Shown here piece after piece: positions 7,266-14,591 of a stretch of 24,193 nucleotides of DNA (position 1 is the first letter of the stretch; each line of letters opens with the position of its first letter). Under the pieces are notes generated by a model. That model worked only from the letters and a program-made list of their open reading frames with translations. It ran no database searches and was not told the origin of the DNA. The DNA is taken from NCBI GenBank assembly GCA_050740255.1, contig JBOICV010000022.1, positions 1 to 24,193 on the forward strand, read 5' to 3'. This DNA comes from JBOICV01 sp050740255 (GTDB taxonomy: Bacteria; Pseudomonadota; Gammaproteobacteria; Nevskiales; JBOICV01). A program made the position numbers and the translations under genes.

Positions 7266-8657
7266 TTACTGGTCTGGAAGGAATTTGCCGGGATTGAGAA
7301 TCCCGTGGGGATCGAAGGCCTGCTTGATTTGACGCATCAGCGCCAGCGCAGCGGGCGCAAGCTCACGTCCGACGAATTCGCGCTTTTCCAGTCCGATGCC
7401 GTGTTCGCCGGACAAAGTCCCGCCCAGCTCGAGCACCAGACTGAAAGCTTCGTCCAGACAGCGCTGCATGCGGACGAGCTCGGCGTCGTCGTCGGGATTG
7501 CCCAGCAGGTTGACGTGAATATTGCCGTTGCCGGCGTGGCCGAAATTGACGATGCGCACGCTGTGCCGGGCGGCCAGAGCCTGCAAGCCCTCTATCAGCG
7601 CTGGAATGCGCGAAACCGGCACGACCACATCCTCGTTGATTTTCTTCGGCGCCAGCGTGCGAAGAGCAGGCGATAGCGCGCGCCGCGCCGCCCATAGCGT
7701 TTCTATTTCCGCCGCGCTGGCCGCGGTTTTCAGCTCAAGCAGGCCGGGATTTCGGGCGGCGCGGCTGAGCGCTTCGGCGCTGTGCTCGATGGAGTCTGCA
7801 TTACCGTCGGCCTCAATCAGCAACAGCGCGCCGGCTTCCACGGACAGGTTTAGCTTGCCGTGCTCACGCGCCAGCGCGAGCGCTGAGCCGTCCATGAACT
7901 CCAGCGCGCTCGGCGTTTCCGCCTGGGCCATGATGGCCGCGACCGCTTGCGCCGCGCTGCTGACATCCCGATAAAGCGCGCGCAGGCTGCAGCGCGCGGT
8001 CGGCAGCGGCGTCAGCTTGAGGGTGGCCTCGGTGATGATGGCCAGCGTGCCTTCGGAGCCGAGCAGCAGGCGCGTGAGGTCGTAACCCACCACACCTTTG
8101 GTGGTCTGCACACCGGTGTGCAGGGTTTCGCCAGTACCGGTAACGGCGGTCAGGCCCAGCGTGTTTTCGCGCACCGTGCCGTATTTGACCGCGCGCGGTC
8201 CCGCCGCGCAGCAGGCGAGATTGCCACCAATCGTGGAGTAGGGGCCGCTGGTGGGATCCGGCGCCCAGAAGAATCCCTGGGCGGCGACCGCGGTTTGCAA
8301 TTCGCCATTGGTCACGCCCGGCTCGACGATCGCGAGCCGATCCGCCGGCGTGATTTTCAGAATCCGGTTCATGCGCTCGAGTGACAATACGACGCCGCCC
8401 GCGACCGGCACGGTTGCGCCCGTGGTATTGGTGCCGCACCCGCGTACTGTGAGCGGCACCCGGTACTGATGGCAGGCGCGCACCAGCACCACCACGTGCT
8501 CATGCGCGGTGGCGAAACACAGCGCCTGCGGCAGTGCTACACGCCGGCTGTTGTCGTAGCCATAGGGCAGGCAGTCCGCGGGATCGGTGCTGACTTTGTC
8601 TGCGCCGACGGCAATGCGCAGGGCGGACAGAAAATTCTCGGATAACGATTCGGTCAT
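7266..8657 (-). CDS. FAD-linked oxidase of the GlcD / D-lactate dehydrogenase type
   Basis: A 463-residue flavoprotein, full length for the family that oxidises D-2-hydroxyacids such as glycolate, D-lactate or D-2-hydroxyglutarate to 2-oxoacids. The PCMH-type FAD domain occupies about 40-220, with RGCGTNTTG (72-80), the GPYSTIGGNLA segment (138-148) and LLGSEGTLAIITE (198-210). The C-terminal cap/substrate domain carries NEDVVVP (341-347), NFGHAGNGNIHVN (371-383) and SGEHGIG (416-422) with conserved histidines 374, 381 and 419. The usual GDGN reads GNGN. No GlcE or GlcF gene is adjacent, so it is more likely a single-subunit dehydrogenase than a glycolate oxidase complex member. It is probably co-transcribed with the acyl-CoA dehydrogenase. 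The ATG at 8657 is preceded by a GAGGG that belongs to the upstream repeat. Confidence 0.88.
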   Translation of the reverse strand: MTESLSENFLSALRIAVGADKVSTDPADCLPYGYDNSRRVALPQALCFATAHEHVVVLVRACHQYRVPLTVRGCGTNTTGATVPVAGGVVLSLERMNRILKITPADRLAIVEPGVTNGELQTAVAAQGFFWAPDPTSGPYSTIGGNLACCAAGPRAVKYGTVRENTLGLTAVTGTGETLHTGVQTTKGVVGYDLTRLLLGSEGTLAIITEATLKLTPLPTARCSLRALYRDVSSAAQAVAAIMAQAETPSALEFMDGSALALAREHGKLNLSVEAGALLLIEADGNADSIEHSAEALSRAARNPGLLELKTAASAAEIETLWAARRALSPALRTLAPKKINEDVVVPVSRIPALIEGLQALAARHSVRIVNFGHAGNGNIHVNLLGNPDDDAELVRMQRCLDEAFSLVLELGGTLSGEHGIGLEKREFVGRELAPAALALMRQIKQAFDPHGILNPGKFLPDQ

Positions 8658-8666
8658 GAAAAAAAC

Positions 8667-8701
8667 GCCCTCACCCTGGCCCTCTCCCGGAGGGAGAGGG
8701 G
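8667..8701. repeat. CCCTCTCCC...GGGAGAGGG hairpin repeat between gmhA/diaA and the oxidase gene
   Basis: A nine-base perfect stem (8680-8688 with 8692-8700) and three-base loop, next to a CCCTCACCCTGG stretch. This combination is typical of intergenic repeats common in proteobacterial genomes. On the minus strand the stem is followed after about 12 bases by seven T (8665-8659), so it may attenuate transcription into the downstream oxidase gene. Its GTGAGGG end also supplies that gene's apparent ribosome binding site. Confidence 0.65.
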
Positions 8702-8704
8702 ACT

Positions 8705-9295
8705 TTAACTGTTGGGGTAGAGGATGCAGTCAATGAGATCGCAGAGGCTGTGAATGAAGATGAGATGCACTTCCTGTATGCGCGCAGTGACCTGACTGGC
8801 TGCGCGCAGTTCGATATCACCCGCTTTGAGCAGCTTGGCCATCTTGCCGCCGTCGCGCCCGGTGAGCGCTATCACCGATAAACCGCCGGCGTGTGCGGCT
8901 TCGATCGCGCGCAGCACGTTGGGTGAGTTGCCGCTGGTGGAGATGGCAACCAGGATATCGCCCGCACGGCCGAGCGCGCGCACCTGCTTGGCGAACACCT
9001 CTTCATAGCTGTAGTCGTTGGCGATTGAGGTGAGCGTGCCGGTATCGGTATTGAGTGCGATACCGGCCAGCGCCGGCCGCTCGCGCTCGAAGCGGTTCAA
9101 AAGCTCCGAAGAAAGATGCTGCGCATCACCCGCCGAGCCGCCATTGCCGCAGGACAAAATTTTGTTGCCGGCTTTCAGGCACGCAGCCATTTGCTCGCCT
9201 GCGCGCAGCAGTGCTGGCAACATCCGTGCGAGCGTGTCGCGCTTGGCCTGAATGCTGGCCTCGAAAAAGCCGCTGATGCGCTGCTCGTAGTTCAT
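8705..9295 (-). CDS. gmhA: SIS-domain phosphosugar protein, GmhA/DiaA type
   Basis: A 196-residue single SIS-domain protein. It is either phosphoheptose isomerase (sedoheptulose-7-phosphate to heptose-7-phosphate, first step of LPS inner-core heptose synthesis) or DiaA, the DnaA-binding initiation factor of the same fold. The phosphate-binding loop is CGNGGSAGDAQH (49-60) and a second loop is STSGNSPN (119-126). Overall sequence and gene order (after lpoA and yraN) match diaA, but His60, Glu64, Gln174 and His182 match the metal ligands of GmhA, which E. coli DiaA largely lacks. The ATG at 9295 has GAGG eight bases upstream. Longer reading frames back to 9466 would overlap yraN and add a non-family N-terminus. 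It begins ten bases after the yraN stop. Confidence 0.88.
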   Translation of the reverse strand: MNYEQRISGFFEASIQAKRDTLARMLPALLRAGEQMAACLKAGNKILSCGNGGSAGDAQHLSSELLNRFERERPALAGIALNTDTGTLTSIANDYSYEEVFAKQVRALGRAGDILVAISTSGNSPNVLRAIEAAHAGGLSVIALTGRDGGKMAKLLKAGDIELRAASQVTARIQEVHLIFIHSLCDLIDCILYPNS

Positions 9296-9305
9296 GCACT
9301 CATCC

Positions 9306-9692
9306 TCATACATAACCTGTGGCGTCGAAGGCCGCCTGCACCCATTCCAGCCGTCCGTCGGTCTCGATGCCGACCACATCGAAACGCACCTGACAGTTGG
9401 CGTAACGCGGATGCGTGACCAGAAAATGCCGGGTAGCGTTAATGATACGGGCTTGCTTGGCGGCATTCACGCTGGCCAGGGCGCCGCCGAAGTCCTGGCG
9501 CGCACGCCGCCGTACCTCTATCACCACCAGTGTTGCGCCCCGCTGCATCACCAGATCCAGCTCACCGCTGCGGCAGCGGTAGTTGCGCGTAACGAGTTGC
9601 AGACCGGCTGTCTCCAGGCGAGCCAGTGCGGCAGCTTCGCCCTGGGCGCCGCTGCGCTGTTTTTCAGTCGGCGGCTTCGGCTTCAGCGTCAC
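9306..9692 (-). CDS. yraN: YraN/UPF0102 family nuclease-fold protein
   Basis: A 128-residue protein of the UPF0102 family, whose fold resembles PD-(D/E)XK nucleases; its cellular role is not settled. Visible family features are GAQGEAAALARLE (15-27), the RSGELDLV strand (41-48) with Glu44 and Asp46, and VVIEVRRRA (56-64) with Glu59, which together would form the metal site. The C-terminal RFDVVGIE is also typical. The start is a GTG at 9692, lying inside the last codons of lpoA (29-base overlap). No strong ribosome binding site is visible, which fits translational coupling to lpoA. Its place between lpoA and gmhA/diaA is the same as in E. coli. Confidence 0.88.
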   Translation of the reverse strand: MTLKPKPPTEKQRSGAQGEAAALARLETAGLQLVTRNYRCRSGELDLVMQRGATLVVIEVRRRARQDFGGALASVNAAKQARIINATRHFLVTHPRYANCQVRFDVVGIETDGRLEWVQAAFDATGYV

Positions 9693-11619
9693 TCAGAGTA
9701 TTTCCGATGGGTTTGGCGCGTCCGCCGACGAACTCGGCCCAGCCCAGGCTGCGGCTGAGCCGGCCGCCGGCGCGCAACTGCAGCAAGCCGGTGGCGGCCG
9801 ATATCGGTGCGTCTGCGCGCAGGTTCCCGACCCGAAAATCGTCCGCCAAGGTGAACGCGTCGTAGCCCAGCGCATGCAGCCTGGGCAGCGTTGTTGCCTG
9901 ATTGGGCCAGAGCTTCAGCACTTCATCCTGCGCGGCTTCGAGTCGCGGATCGCCGCCAAGCACCCAGGGCATATCGCAGAACATCAAGCCATTCATATCC
10001 TGATCCTGCACCGGCGCCGGCCGGCCAGTGTAGACATGCGAGGTCGCATACACCGGCATTTCGGTGGCGCGGTAGTAACGCAGTTGTGGGCGCAATAGCC
10101 GGGCCTGCGGTGGCTGGGCCGCCAGGAAGATGAAGTCCGCGTCATTGCGGATCGCCAGCGGCAGGGCGGCGAGATTTATCTCGCCGCCCTTGGCCGCCTG
10201 CTCGCGCGCCAAGTCCTGTGCTTTTGCCGCCGCCGCGTTGTACTGCAGCAGCTTGGTGATCACGCCGGAGTATTCGCGCGCTTTAGCGGGGTACATCTGA
10301 AAATCCACCAGCTCGCCGCCCATGGCGCGCAAGCTGTCGCGGAAGGCGGCCAGCAGGCGTTGACCCCACTCACCTTCGGGCACCAGCGCCAGCGCGCGCT
10401 TGCGGCCGTCGCGCACCGCACGCTGCGCGGCTTGTTGTGCCTCGTCCTCCGGCAGCAGGCCGAGCTGGAAAAAATCATGCGGTACCGTGGCCTGCTCGGT
10501 GGCGAGAAAATTGTCGAGGTAGTTCAGCGCCAGCACCGGTACACCCGGTTCCATGCCGGCCAGCGCCGCGACCTGATCCTTCGCCAATGGGCCGACGATG
10601 ACATCGGCGCCGGCATTGAGCGCTTGTTCCGTGATGCGCGGAATGTCCGCGGCTTGCCCGCCGGTATCGAATACCAGCAGCGCCGGCCGCGAGCCGGTCC
10701 TGCGGTAGTAGGCTGCCATGAAACCCTCGCGCACGGCCTGGGCCGGCGCCGCGAGCGGACCGCTCAGCGGTAGCAGCAGCGCCAGCGTATCGAGCTTGCC
10801 GTCGGGGGCGCGCCGCACAGTCGTTGATTGAGTGGAAGCTGTGGCCGGAACGCGACGCTGCTTATGCGCCAGCACCGTTTGATTGGCGGGATGGGCGGGA
10901 TTGCGCCGTTGCCAGTCGGCCGTCGCGCGACCGAGTTCCTCTGGACCGAGCCAGTAGGTGTTCATGATTTCGGCCAGCTCCAGCCAACCGCGCGTAATGG
11001 CGTCGTACTTGTCCCACTTCTGCTTGCGCTCCACCGTCGGCAGGGACTGGCTCAGCGCGCGCCAGATGAGATCGTGATTCTCGGCGACTGCGGTATCGTC
11101 CAGCAGACCCAGCTCGCGCTGCACCAGTGCGTGCACTCCGTGCGCGACCTGGCCCATCTGGAAATAGGCTTCGGCGCGTCTTTTCCAGACGCGCGCGGCG
11201 ACCCACAACGGTGTGCGCAGGCCCGGCGGCGGCAGCTCATCCAGCAGCACTTGCGGCCGATCGAAAAACTGATTGAGTTCGGCGCGCACCAAGGCGACGC
11301 GTAGCCGCTGATCGTCGTTCAGGGTCTTGGTGTTGAGTTTCTGCAAGACGCCAGCCGCCATCTCGGGGCGCTGCGCGAGTGCCGCGCATTCGGCGGCGCG
11401 CAGCAGCAGCAACGGACGCGCGCTCTCGTTGGCTTTTTCGGCGGCACGCAGGAATAAATCGGCGGCGGCATCGTAATCGCCGTCGCGTGCGCGCGCTTCG
11501 GCCTGATCAGAGGTCCGCTCCGCGCCGAAGAACTCGAAAATCGAGCGGGCATTTGCCGGCGCCGCCAGCGCGACAGACACGATGAGTAGTGCGGCCAGTG
11601 TGAATGAGCGGGGGAGCAT
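9664..11619 (-). CDS. lpoA: LpoA/LppC-type penicillin-binding protein activator
   Basis: A 651-residue protein with an N-terminal helical repeat domain (about 30-255, TPR-like) and a C-terminal periplasmic-binding-protein-like domain (about 275-630: LALLLPLSGPLA at 278-289, GADVIVGPLAK at 337-347, VLALNYLD at 362-369). This is the architecture of LpoA, the outer-membrane lipoprotein that stimulates the PBP1A transpeptidase. The start at 11619 gives a clear signal peptide (core ALLIVSVALAAPANA), but there is no lipobox: the first Cys is at 78. The product therefore appears soluble or membrane-held in another way. An upstream start at 11826 would place the signal peptide internally and overlap rsmI, and is rejected. 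The ribosome binding site is weak. The gene is divergent from rsmI with only 37 bases between start codons. Confidence 0.87.
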   Translation of the reverse strand: MLPRSFTLAALLIVSVALAAPANARSIFEFFGAERTSDQAEARARDGDYDAAADLFLRAAEKANESARPLLLLRAAECAALAQRPEMAAGVLQKLNTKTLNDDQRLRVALVRAELNQFFDRPQVLLDELPPPGLRTPLWVAARVWKRRAEAYFQMGQVAHGVHALVQRELGLLDDTAVAENHDLIWRALSQSLPTVERKQKWDKYDAITRGWLELAEIMNTYWLGPEELGRATADWQRRNPAHPANQTVLAHKQRRVPATASTQSTTVRRAPDGKLDTLALLLPLSGPLAAPAQAVREGFMAAYYRRTGSRPALLVFDTGGQAADIPRITEQALNAGADVIVGPLAKDQVAALAGMEPGVPVLALNYLDNFLATEQATVPHDFFQLGLLPEDEAQQAAQRAVRDGRKRALALVPEGEWGQRLLAAFRDSLRAMGGELVDFQMYPAKAREYSGVITKLLQYNAAAAKAQDLAREQAAKGGEINLAALPLAIRNDADFIFLAAQPPQARLLRPQLRYYRATEMPVYATSHVYTGRPAPVQDQDMNGLMFCDMPWVLGGDPRLEAAQDEVLKLWPNQATTLPRLHALGYDAFTLADDFRVGNLRADAPISAATGLLQLRAGGRLSRSLGWAEFVGGRAKPIGNTLSDAEAEAAD

Positions 11620-11645
11620 GGCGCGGCAACAAAAAAGGCTGCGGC

Positions 11646-11651
11646 TATGAT
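11646..11651 (+). promoter_or_regulatory. Possible -10 element for rsmI
   Basis: TATGAT fits a sigma70 -10 element in the 37-base gap between the divergent lpoA and rsmI starts. No good -35 hexamer is found upstream. If used, transcription would start near 11658, inside the first ATG of rsmI, and would favour the second ATG at 11678. Confidence 0.3.
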
Positions 11652-11656
11652 AGCGG

Positions 11657-12520
11657 ATGCCTGATACCGGACCACGCATGCCCGCCGGCCGCCTGTTTGT
11701 CGTTGCCACACCCATCGGCAATCTTGAGGATTTGAGCGCGCGCGCGCGCCGTGTGCTGACAGAAGTTGCGCTGATCGCGGCGGAGGACACGCGCCACAGC
11801 GCGCCCCTGCTGCGGCATTTTGGCATCGCGACACCGCTGACCGCCTATCACGAACACAATGAAGCGCAGGCTGCCCCGGAGCTATTGCACAAGTTGCAGC
11901 AGGGCGCGGATCTGGCACTGATTTCGGATGCCGGTACGCCGCTGGTGAGTGATCCCGGTTATCGGCTGGTGGCGGCCGCCCGCGCCGCCGGCATTGAGGT
12001 ACTGGCGGTGCCGGGCGCCTGCGCGGCCGTGGCGGCGCTAAGCATCAGCGGTTTGCCGAGCGATCGTTTCGTGTTTGAGGGCTTTTTACCGGCACGCGCC
12101 CAAGCCCGCCGCGAGCGCTTGCGCGCACTGGCTGCGGAAGAGCGCACGCTGGTGCTATACGAATCCAGCCATCGCATCGTCGAATGTCTGGAAGACCTGC
12201 GCGCGGTGCTGGGCGACGAACGGCAGGTCTGTCTGGCGCGTGAGCTGACCAAACTGCACGAACAAACCGTGAACGGCAGCGCGCAACAACTGCTTGACTG
12301 GCTCGCGGCCGATGCCAATCGGCGGCGCGGCGAATTCGTCTTGCTGCTGACCGGCCGGGCCACCGAAGCTACCCGCGCCGAGCTGGACGCCGAGCATTTG
12401 TTGCGCGTGCTGCTGGAGGAGCTGCCGCCGGCGCAGGCGGCGCGGTTGGCCGCGAAGCTGACGGGCGCGAAGAAAAAAGATTTGTATCCGCGCGCGTTGG
12501 CGCTCAAGCCGCAGGCGTAA
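11657..12520 (+). CDS. rsmI: 16S rRNA (cytidine1402-2'-O)-methyltransferase RsmI
   Basis: A 287-residue tetrapyrrole-methylase-fold enzyme that 2'-O-methylates C1402 in the 16S rRNA decoding centre using S-adenosylmethionine. RsmH, encoded downstream in this window, adds the N4 methyl to the same base. Diagnostic segments are VVATPIGNLEDLS (15-27), AAEDTRHS (41-48), SDAGTPLVSDPGY (90-102), GLPSDRF (132-138) and ELTKLHE. The C-terminal KKKDLYPRALAL tail is also typical. Two starts are possible: ATG 11657 or ATG 11678 (280 residues). The family N-terminus does not decide between them. The gene is divergent from lpoA as in E. coli, and its stop codon lies in the likely rnpB promoter. Confidence 0.94.
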   Translation: MPDTGPRMPAGRLFVVATPIGNLEDLSARARRVLTEVALIAAEDTRHSAPLLRHFGIATPLTAYHEHNEAQAAPELLHKLQQGADLALISDAGTPLVSDPGYRLVAAARAAGIEVLAVPGACAAVAALSISGLPSDRFVFEGFLPARAQARRERLRALAAEERTLVLYESSHRIVECLEDLRAVLGDERQVCLARELTKLHEQTVNGSAQQLLDWLAADANRRRGEFVLLLTGRATEATRAELDAEHLLRVLLEELPPAQAARLAAKLTGAKKKDLYPRALALKPQA

Positions 12521-12523
12521 AAT
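12497..12523 (+). promoter_or_regulatory. Likely rnpB promoter within the 3' end of rsmI
   Basis: TTGGCG (12497-12502) and TAAAAT (12518-12523) with a 15-base spacer lie six bases before the predicted 5' end of RNase P RNA at 12530. The first three bases of the -10 hexamer are the TAA stop codon of rsmI. The spacer is slightly short of the ideal 17. Confidence 0.55.
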
Positions 12524-12529
12524 AGCAGC

Positions 12530-12909
12530 GGAGTCGGCCGGGCAGCCGCTGTGCTTGCACAGAGGAAAGTCCGGGCTCCGCAGGGCAAGATGCCAGGTAA
12601 CGCCTGGGCGGCGCGAGCCGATGGACAGTGCCACAGAAAATATACCGCCTATGTTCCTTCGCGGAGCAGGTAAGGGTGAAATGGTGCGGTAAGAGCGCAC
12701 CGCGTTCCCGGCAACGGTGGACGGCACGGCAAACCCCATCTGGAGCAAGACCAAATAGAGGGGCATGGCGCGCGCAAGTGCGCCGACCGTCGGCCCGGCG
12801 GGCTCCTGGGTAGGTTGCTAGAGCTGCGCGGCGACGCGTAGTCGAGAGGAATGGTTGCCTCGGGGCGCAAGTCCTAGACAGAACCCGGCTTACAGGCCGA
12901 CTCCTTTTT
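12530..12909 (+). ncRNA. rnpB: RNase P RNA, bacterial type A
   Basis: The catalytic RNA of RNase P, which trims the 5' leader of tRNA precursors. The universally conserved blocks are present and in order: GAGGAAAGTCCGGGCTCC (12562-12579), GCCAGGTAACGCCTGG (12592-12607), the AGGTAAGGGTGAAA/GTGCGGTAAGAGCGCACCG region (12667-12701), CCAAATAGAGGGGC, and ACAGAACCCGGCTTAC (12877-12892). The ends are set by the perfect ten-base P1 helix, GGAGTCGGCC at 12530-12539 paired with GGCCGACTCC at 12895-12904, followed by five T (12905-12909). The length of about 375 bases is very close to the E. coli RNA. Its place between rsmI and mraZ matches Pseudomonas-type gene order. Confidence 0.97.
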
Positions 12910-12995
12910 CTTCCAAGTCTTCGCGTCGCGGGGGCGCGGGCATTTTTTGCGTTTTTCTGTCGCTCATCAGAATCCTGCTGAACAAAGTCCGCTAA

Positions 12996-13020
12996 TGCAC
13001 TGTAATCGTGCAGATTTTTT
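12996..13020 (+). terminator. Weak terminator-like hairpin in the rnpB-mraZ gap
   Basis: A five-base stem (12996-13000 with 13008-13012), seven-base loop, then GA and six T (13015-13020). It is weak alone but could stop rnpB read-through before the mraZ promoter. The rest of 12910-13091 is AT/T-rich with a GC hairpin-like patch near 12921-12946 and contains no gene I can support. Confidence 0.35.
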
Positions 13021-13091
13021 GCGCCTCACCTGCAAGTTTCAAATCCAGCGGCTAAGCATCTGTTTCATCTGGGCTTTTCCCTAAAAATCGC

Positions 13092-13121
13092 TTGACAGTT
13101 GCCGAATTTCTTGCCTATAGT
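13092..13121 (+). promoter_or_regulatory. dcw operon promoter (Pmra)
   Basis: A consensus -35 TTGACA (13092-13097) and a near-consensus -10 TATAGT (13116-13121), 18 bases apart, predict a start near 13128. It is the best promoter in the window and the only strong one seen ahead of the ten-gene division and cell-wall cluster. The last T of the -10 is the first T of the first MraZ box. Confidence 0.88.
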
Positions 13122-13155
13122 GGGTTACAGAGGTGAGAAGTGGGTAATTGTGGGT
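13121..13155 (+). promoter_or_regulatory. MraZ operator: TGGGT boxes in 10-bp phase
   Basis: TGGGT occurs at 13121-13125, 13141-13145 and 13151-13155. The phase position 13131-13135 holds a degenerate AGGTG. MraZ is known to bind repeated TGGGN boxes spaced by about five bases ahead of its own gene and to repress the operon. The array overlaps the -10 element and the start point, so bound MraZ would block RNA polymerase. Confidence 0.8.
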
Positions 13156-13171
13156 TACTGGCGAGGACAGG

Positions 13172-13633
13172 ATGTTCAGGGGAGCAGACGCGGTTGCCAT
13201 AGACGAGAAGGGACGTTTCGCCGTCCCCGCACGCTATCGCGCACACCTTCGCGAGCAATGCCATAACCAGCTCGTCGTCACCTTGCATCATCAGGCGCCC
13301 TGCCTGCTGGTTTACCCCCAGCCGCGCTGGCTCGACTTTGAACAACAACTGCTCGCCAAGGGCGGACTCAATGCCGACGTGCGCCGCTTGCAGCGCCATT
13401 TCGTCGGCAATGCGCGCGAACTCGAACTTGATAAGCAGGGGCGAGTGTTGTTGCCGCCATTGCTGAAACAGGCAACGGGTCTTGATGGTCGCGCAGTGCT
13501 GGTCGGCCTCGGACAGAGTTTTGAGCTCTGGAACGAAACGGACTGGAAGGCGGAATTTGAAACCGGCCGTTCGCAGATTGCGCGCGACGGTGGACTGACG
13601 CTGCCCGCCGGACTCGAAGATCTTCCGCTGTAA
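13172..13633 (+). CDS. mraZ: Transcriptional regulator MraZ
   Basis: A 153-residue protein of two tandem AbrB-like (SpoVT-type) half-domains, each with the family DxxxR signature: D11-EKG-R15 and D87-KQG-R91. MraZ forms ring-shaped oligomers that contact several TGGGN boxes and control the dcw operon. The ATG at 13172 has GAGG five bases upstream and gives the standard MFRGADAVAIDEKGR start. An upstream TTG at 13148 would run the protein into the operator and is rejected. The gene ends four bases before rsmH. Confidence 0.96.
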   Translation: MFRGADAVAIDEKGRFAVPARYRAHLREQCHNQLVVTLHHQAPCLLVYPQPRWLDFEQQLLAKGGLNADVRRLQRHFVGNARELELDKQGRVLLPPLLKQATGLDGRAVLVGLGQSFELWNETDWKAEFETGRSQIARDGGLTLPAGLEDLPL

Positions 13634-13637
13634 GCCC

Positions 13638-14591
13638 ATGCAGCCGGCGGCGATGCATCCAACTCATTCGCCCCATACCCCGGTGATGCTGGCCGAGGTG
13701 GTCGCTGCGCTGCGGGTCATTCCGGATGGCGTGTACGTGGATGCTACCTATGGCCGTGGCGGACATAGCCGCGCGCTGCTGGCGCAGCTTGGACCTATGG
13801 GCAGGCTTATTGCGTTCGATCGCGACCCCGATGCCTGCGCCCACGCGTGGCGGGAACTGGGGCGCGAGCCCCGTTTTCGCATTGAGCGCTCGAATTTCGA
13901 GCAGCTCGGTGAAATTCTCTCTCGCGCCGACCTGCGGGGGCGCGTGCACGGCATCCTGCTGGATCTGGGTGTGTCCTCGCCGCAGTTCGAGGACGCCGCG
14001 CGCGGCTTCAGCTTCAGCCGCGAAGGACCGCTCGATATGCGCATGGACCCGCAAAGCGGCGTCAGCGCCACCGAGTGGCTCGCGCAAGCCACGCGTGAGG
14101 AAATCTCGGAGGTACTGAAGCTCTATGGCGAAGAACGCTGGCACTGGAAAATCGCCGGCGCGATCGAGCGCGCCCGCGCGCAGGCGCCGATCGAAACCAC
14201 CACGCAACTGACTGAGATCGTGGCCGGTGCAACGCCACGGCATGGCCCGCAACGCATCCATCCCGCGACCCGGAGTTTTCAAGCACTGCGTATTTTTCTG
14301 AATCGTGAACTGGCCGAACTGGAAGCCGTGCTGCCGCAATGCGTGCAACTGCTGGCGCCGGGTGGGCGGCTGGCGGTGATCAGCTTTCACTCGCTGGAGG
14401 ATCGCATCGTCAAGCGCTTTTTGCGCACGGCCGCGCAGCCGCCGCACGCGCCCTTGCCGCAACTGCCTGATCCGCAGCCGTCGCTGCGTCTGATCGGCAA
14501 GGCACAACGGCCGGAGTCGCTGGAACTCGCGGGCAATCCGCGCGCGCGCAGCGCGGTGTTGCGCGTTGCCGAACGTCTGCAGGTGGACTGA
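13638..14591 (+). CDS. rsmH: 16S rRNA (cytosine1402-N4)-methyltransferase RsmH
   Basis: A 317-residue S-adenosylmethionine enzyme that N4-methylates C1402 of 16S rRNA, the base also modified by RsmI upstream. Motifs: HTPVMLAEVV (13-22), VDATYGRGGHS (34-44) for SAM binding, FDRDPDA (60-66), LDLGVSSPQFEDAARGFSF (108-126), PLDMRMD (131-137) and the late SFHSLEDRIVKRF. The size is normal. ATG 13638 is taken; ATG 13653 would drop five residues and is nearly as plausible, as neither has a clear ribosome binding site. Its TGA is followed immediately, and in the same frame, by the ATG of ftsL. Confidence 0.96.
   Translation: MQPAAMHPTHSPHTPVMLAEVVAALRVIPDGVYVDATYGRGGHSRALLAQLGPMGRLIAFDRDPDACAHAWRELGREPRFRIERSNFEQLGEILSRADLRGRVHGILLDLGVSSPQFEDAARGFSFSREGPLDMRMDPQSGVSATEWLAQATREEISEVLKLYGEERWHWKIAGAIERARAQAPIETTTQLTEIVAGATPRHGPQRIHPATRSFQALRIFLNRELAELEAVLPQCVQLLAPGGRLAVISFHSLEDRIVKRFLRTAAQPPHAPLPQLPDPQPSLRLIGKAQRPESLELAGNPRARSAVLRVAERLQVD

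Noticed and set aside
9296..9466. Longer start for the GmhA/DiaA gene
   Set aside because: The extra 57 residues overlap yraN and do not resemble any SIS protein; a good ribosome binding site precedes the ATG at 9295.
11620..11826. Upstream extension of lpoA carrying Cys residues that could mimic a lipobox
   Set aside because: The Cys pair precedes the hydrophobic core rather than following it, and the stretch is antisense to rsmI.
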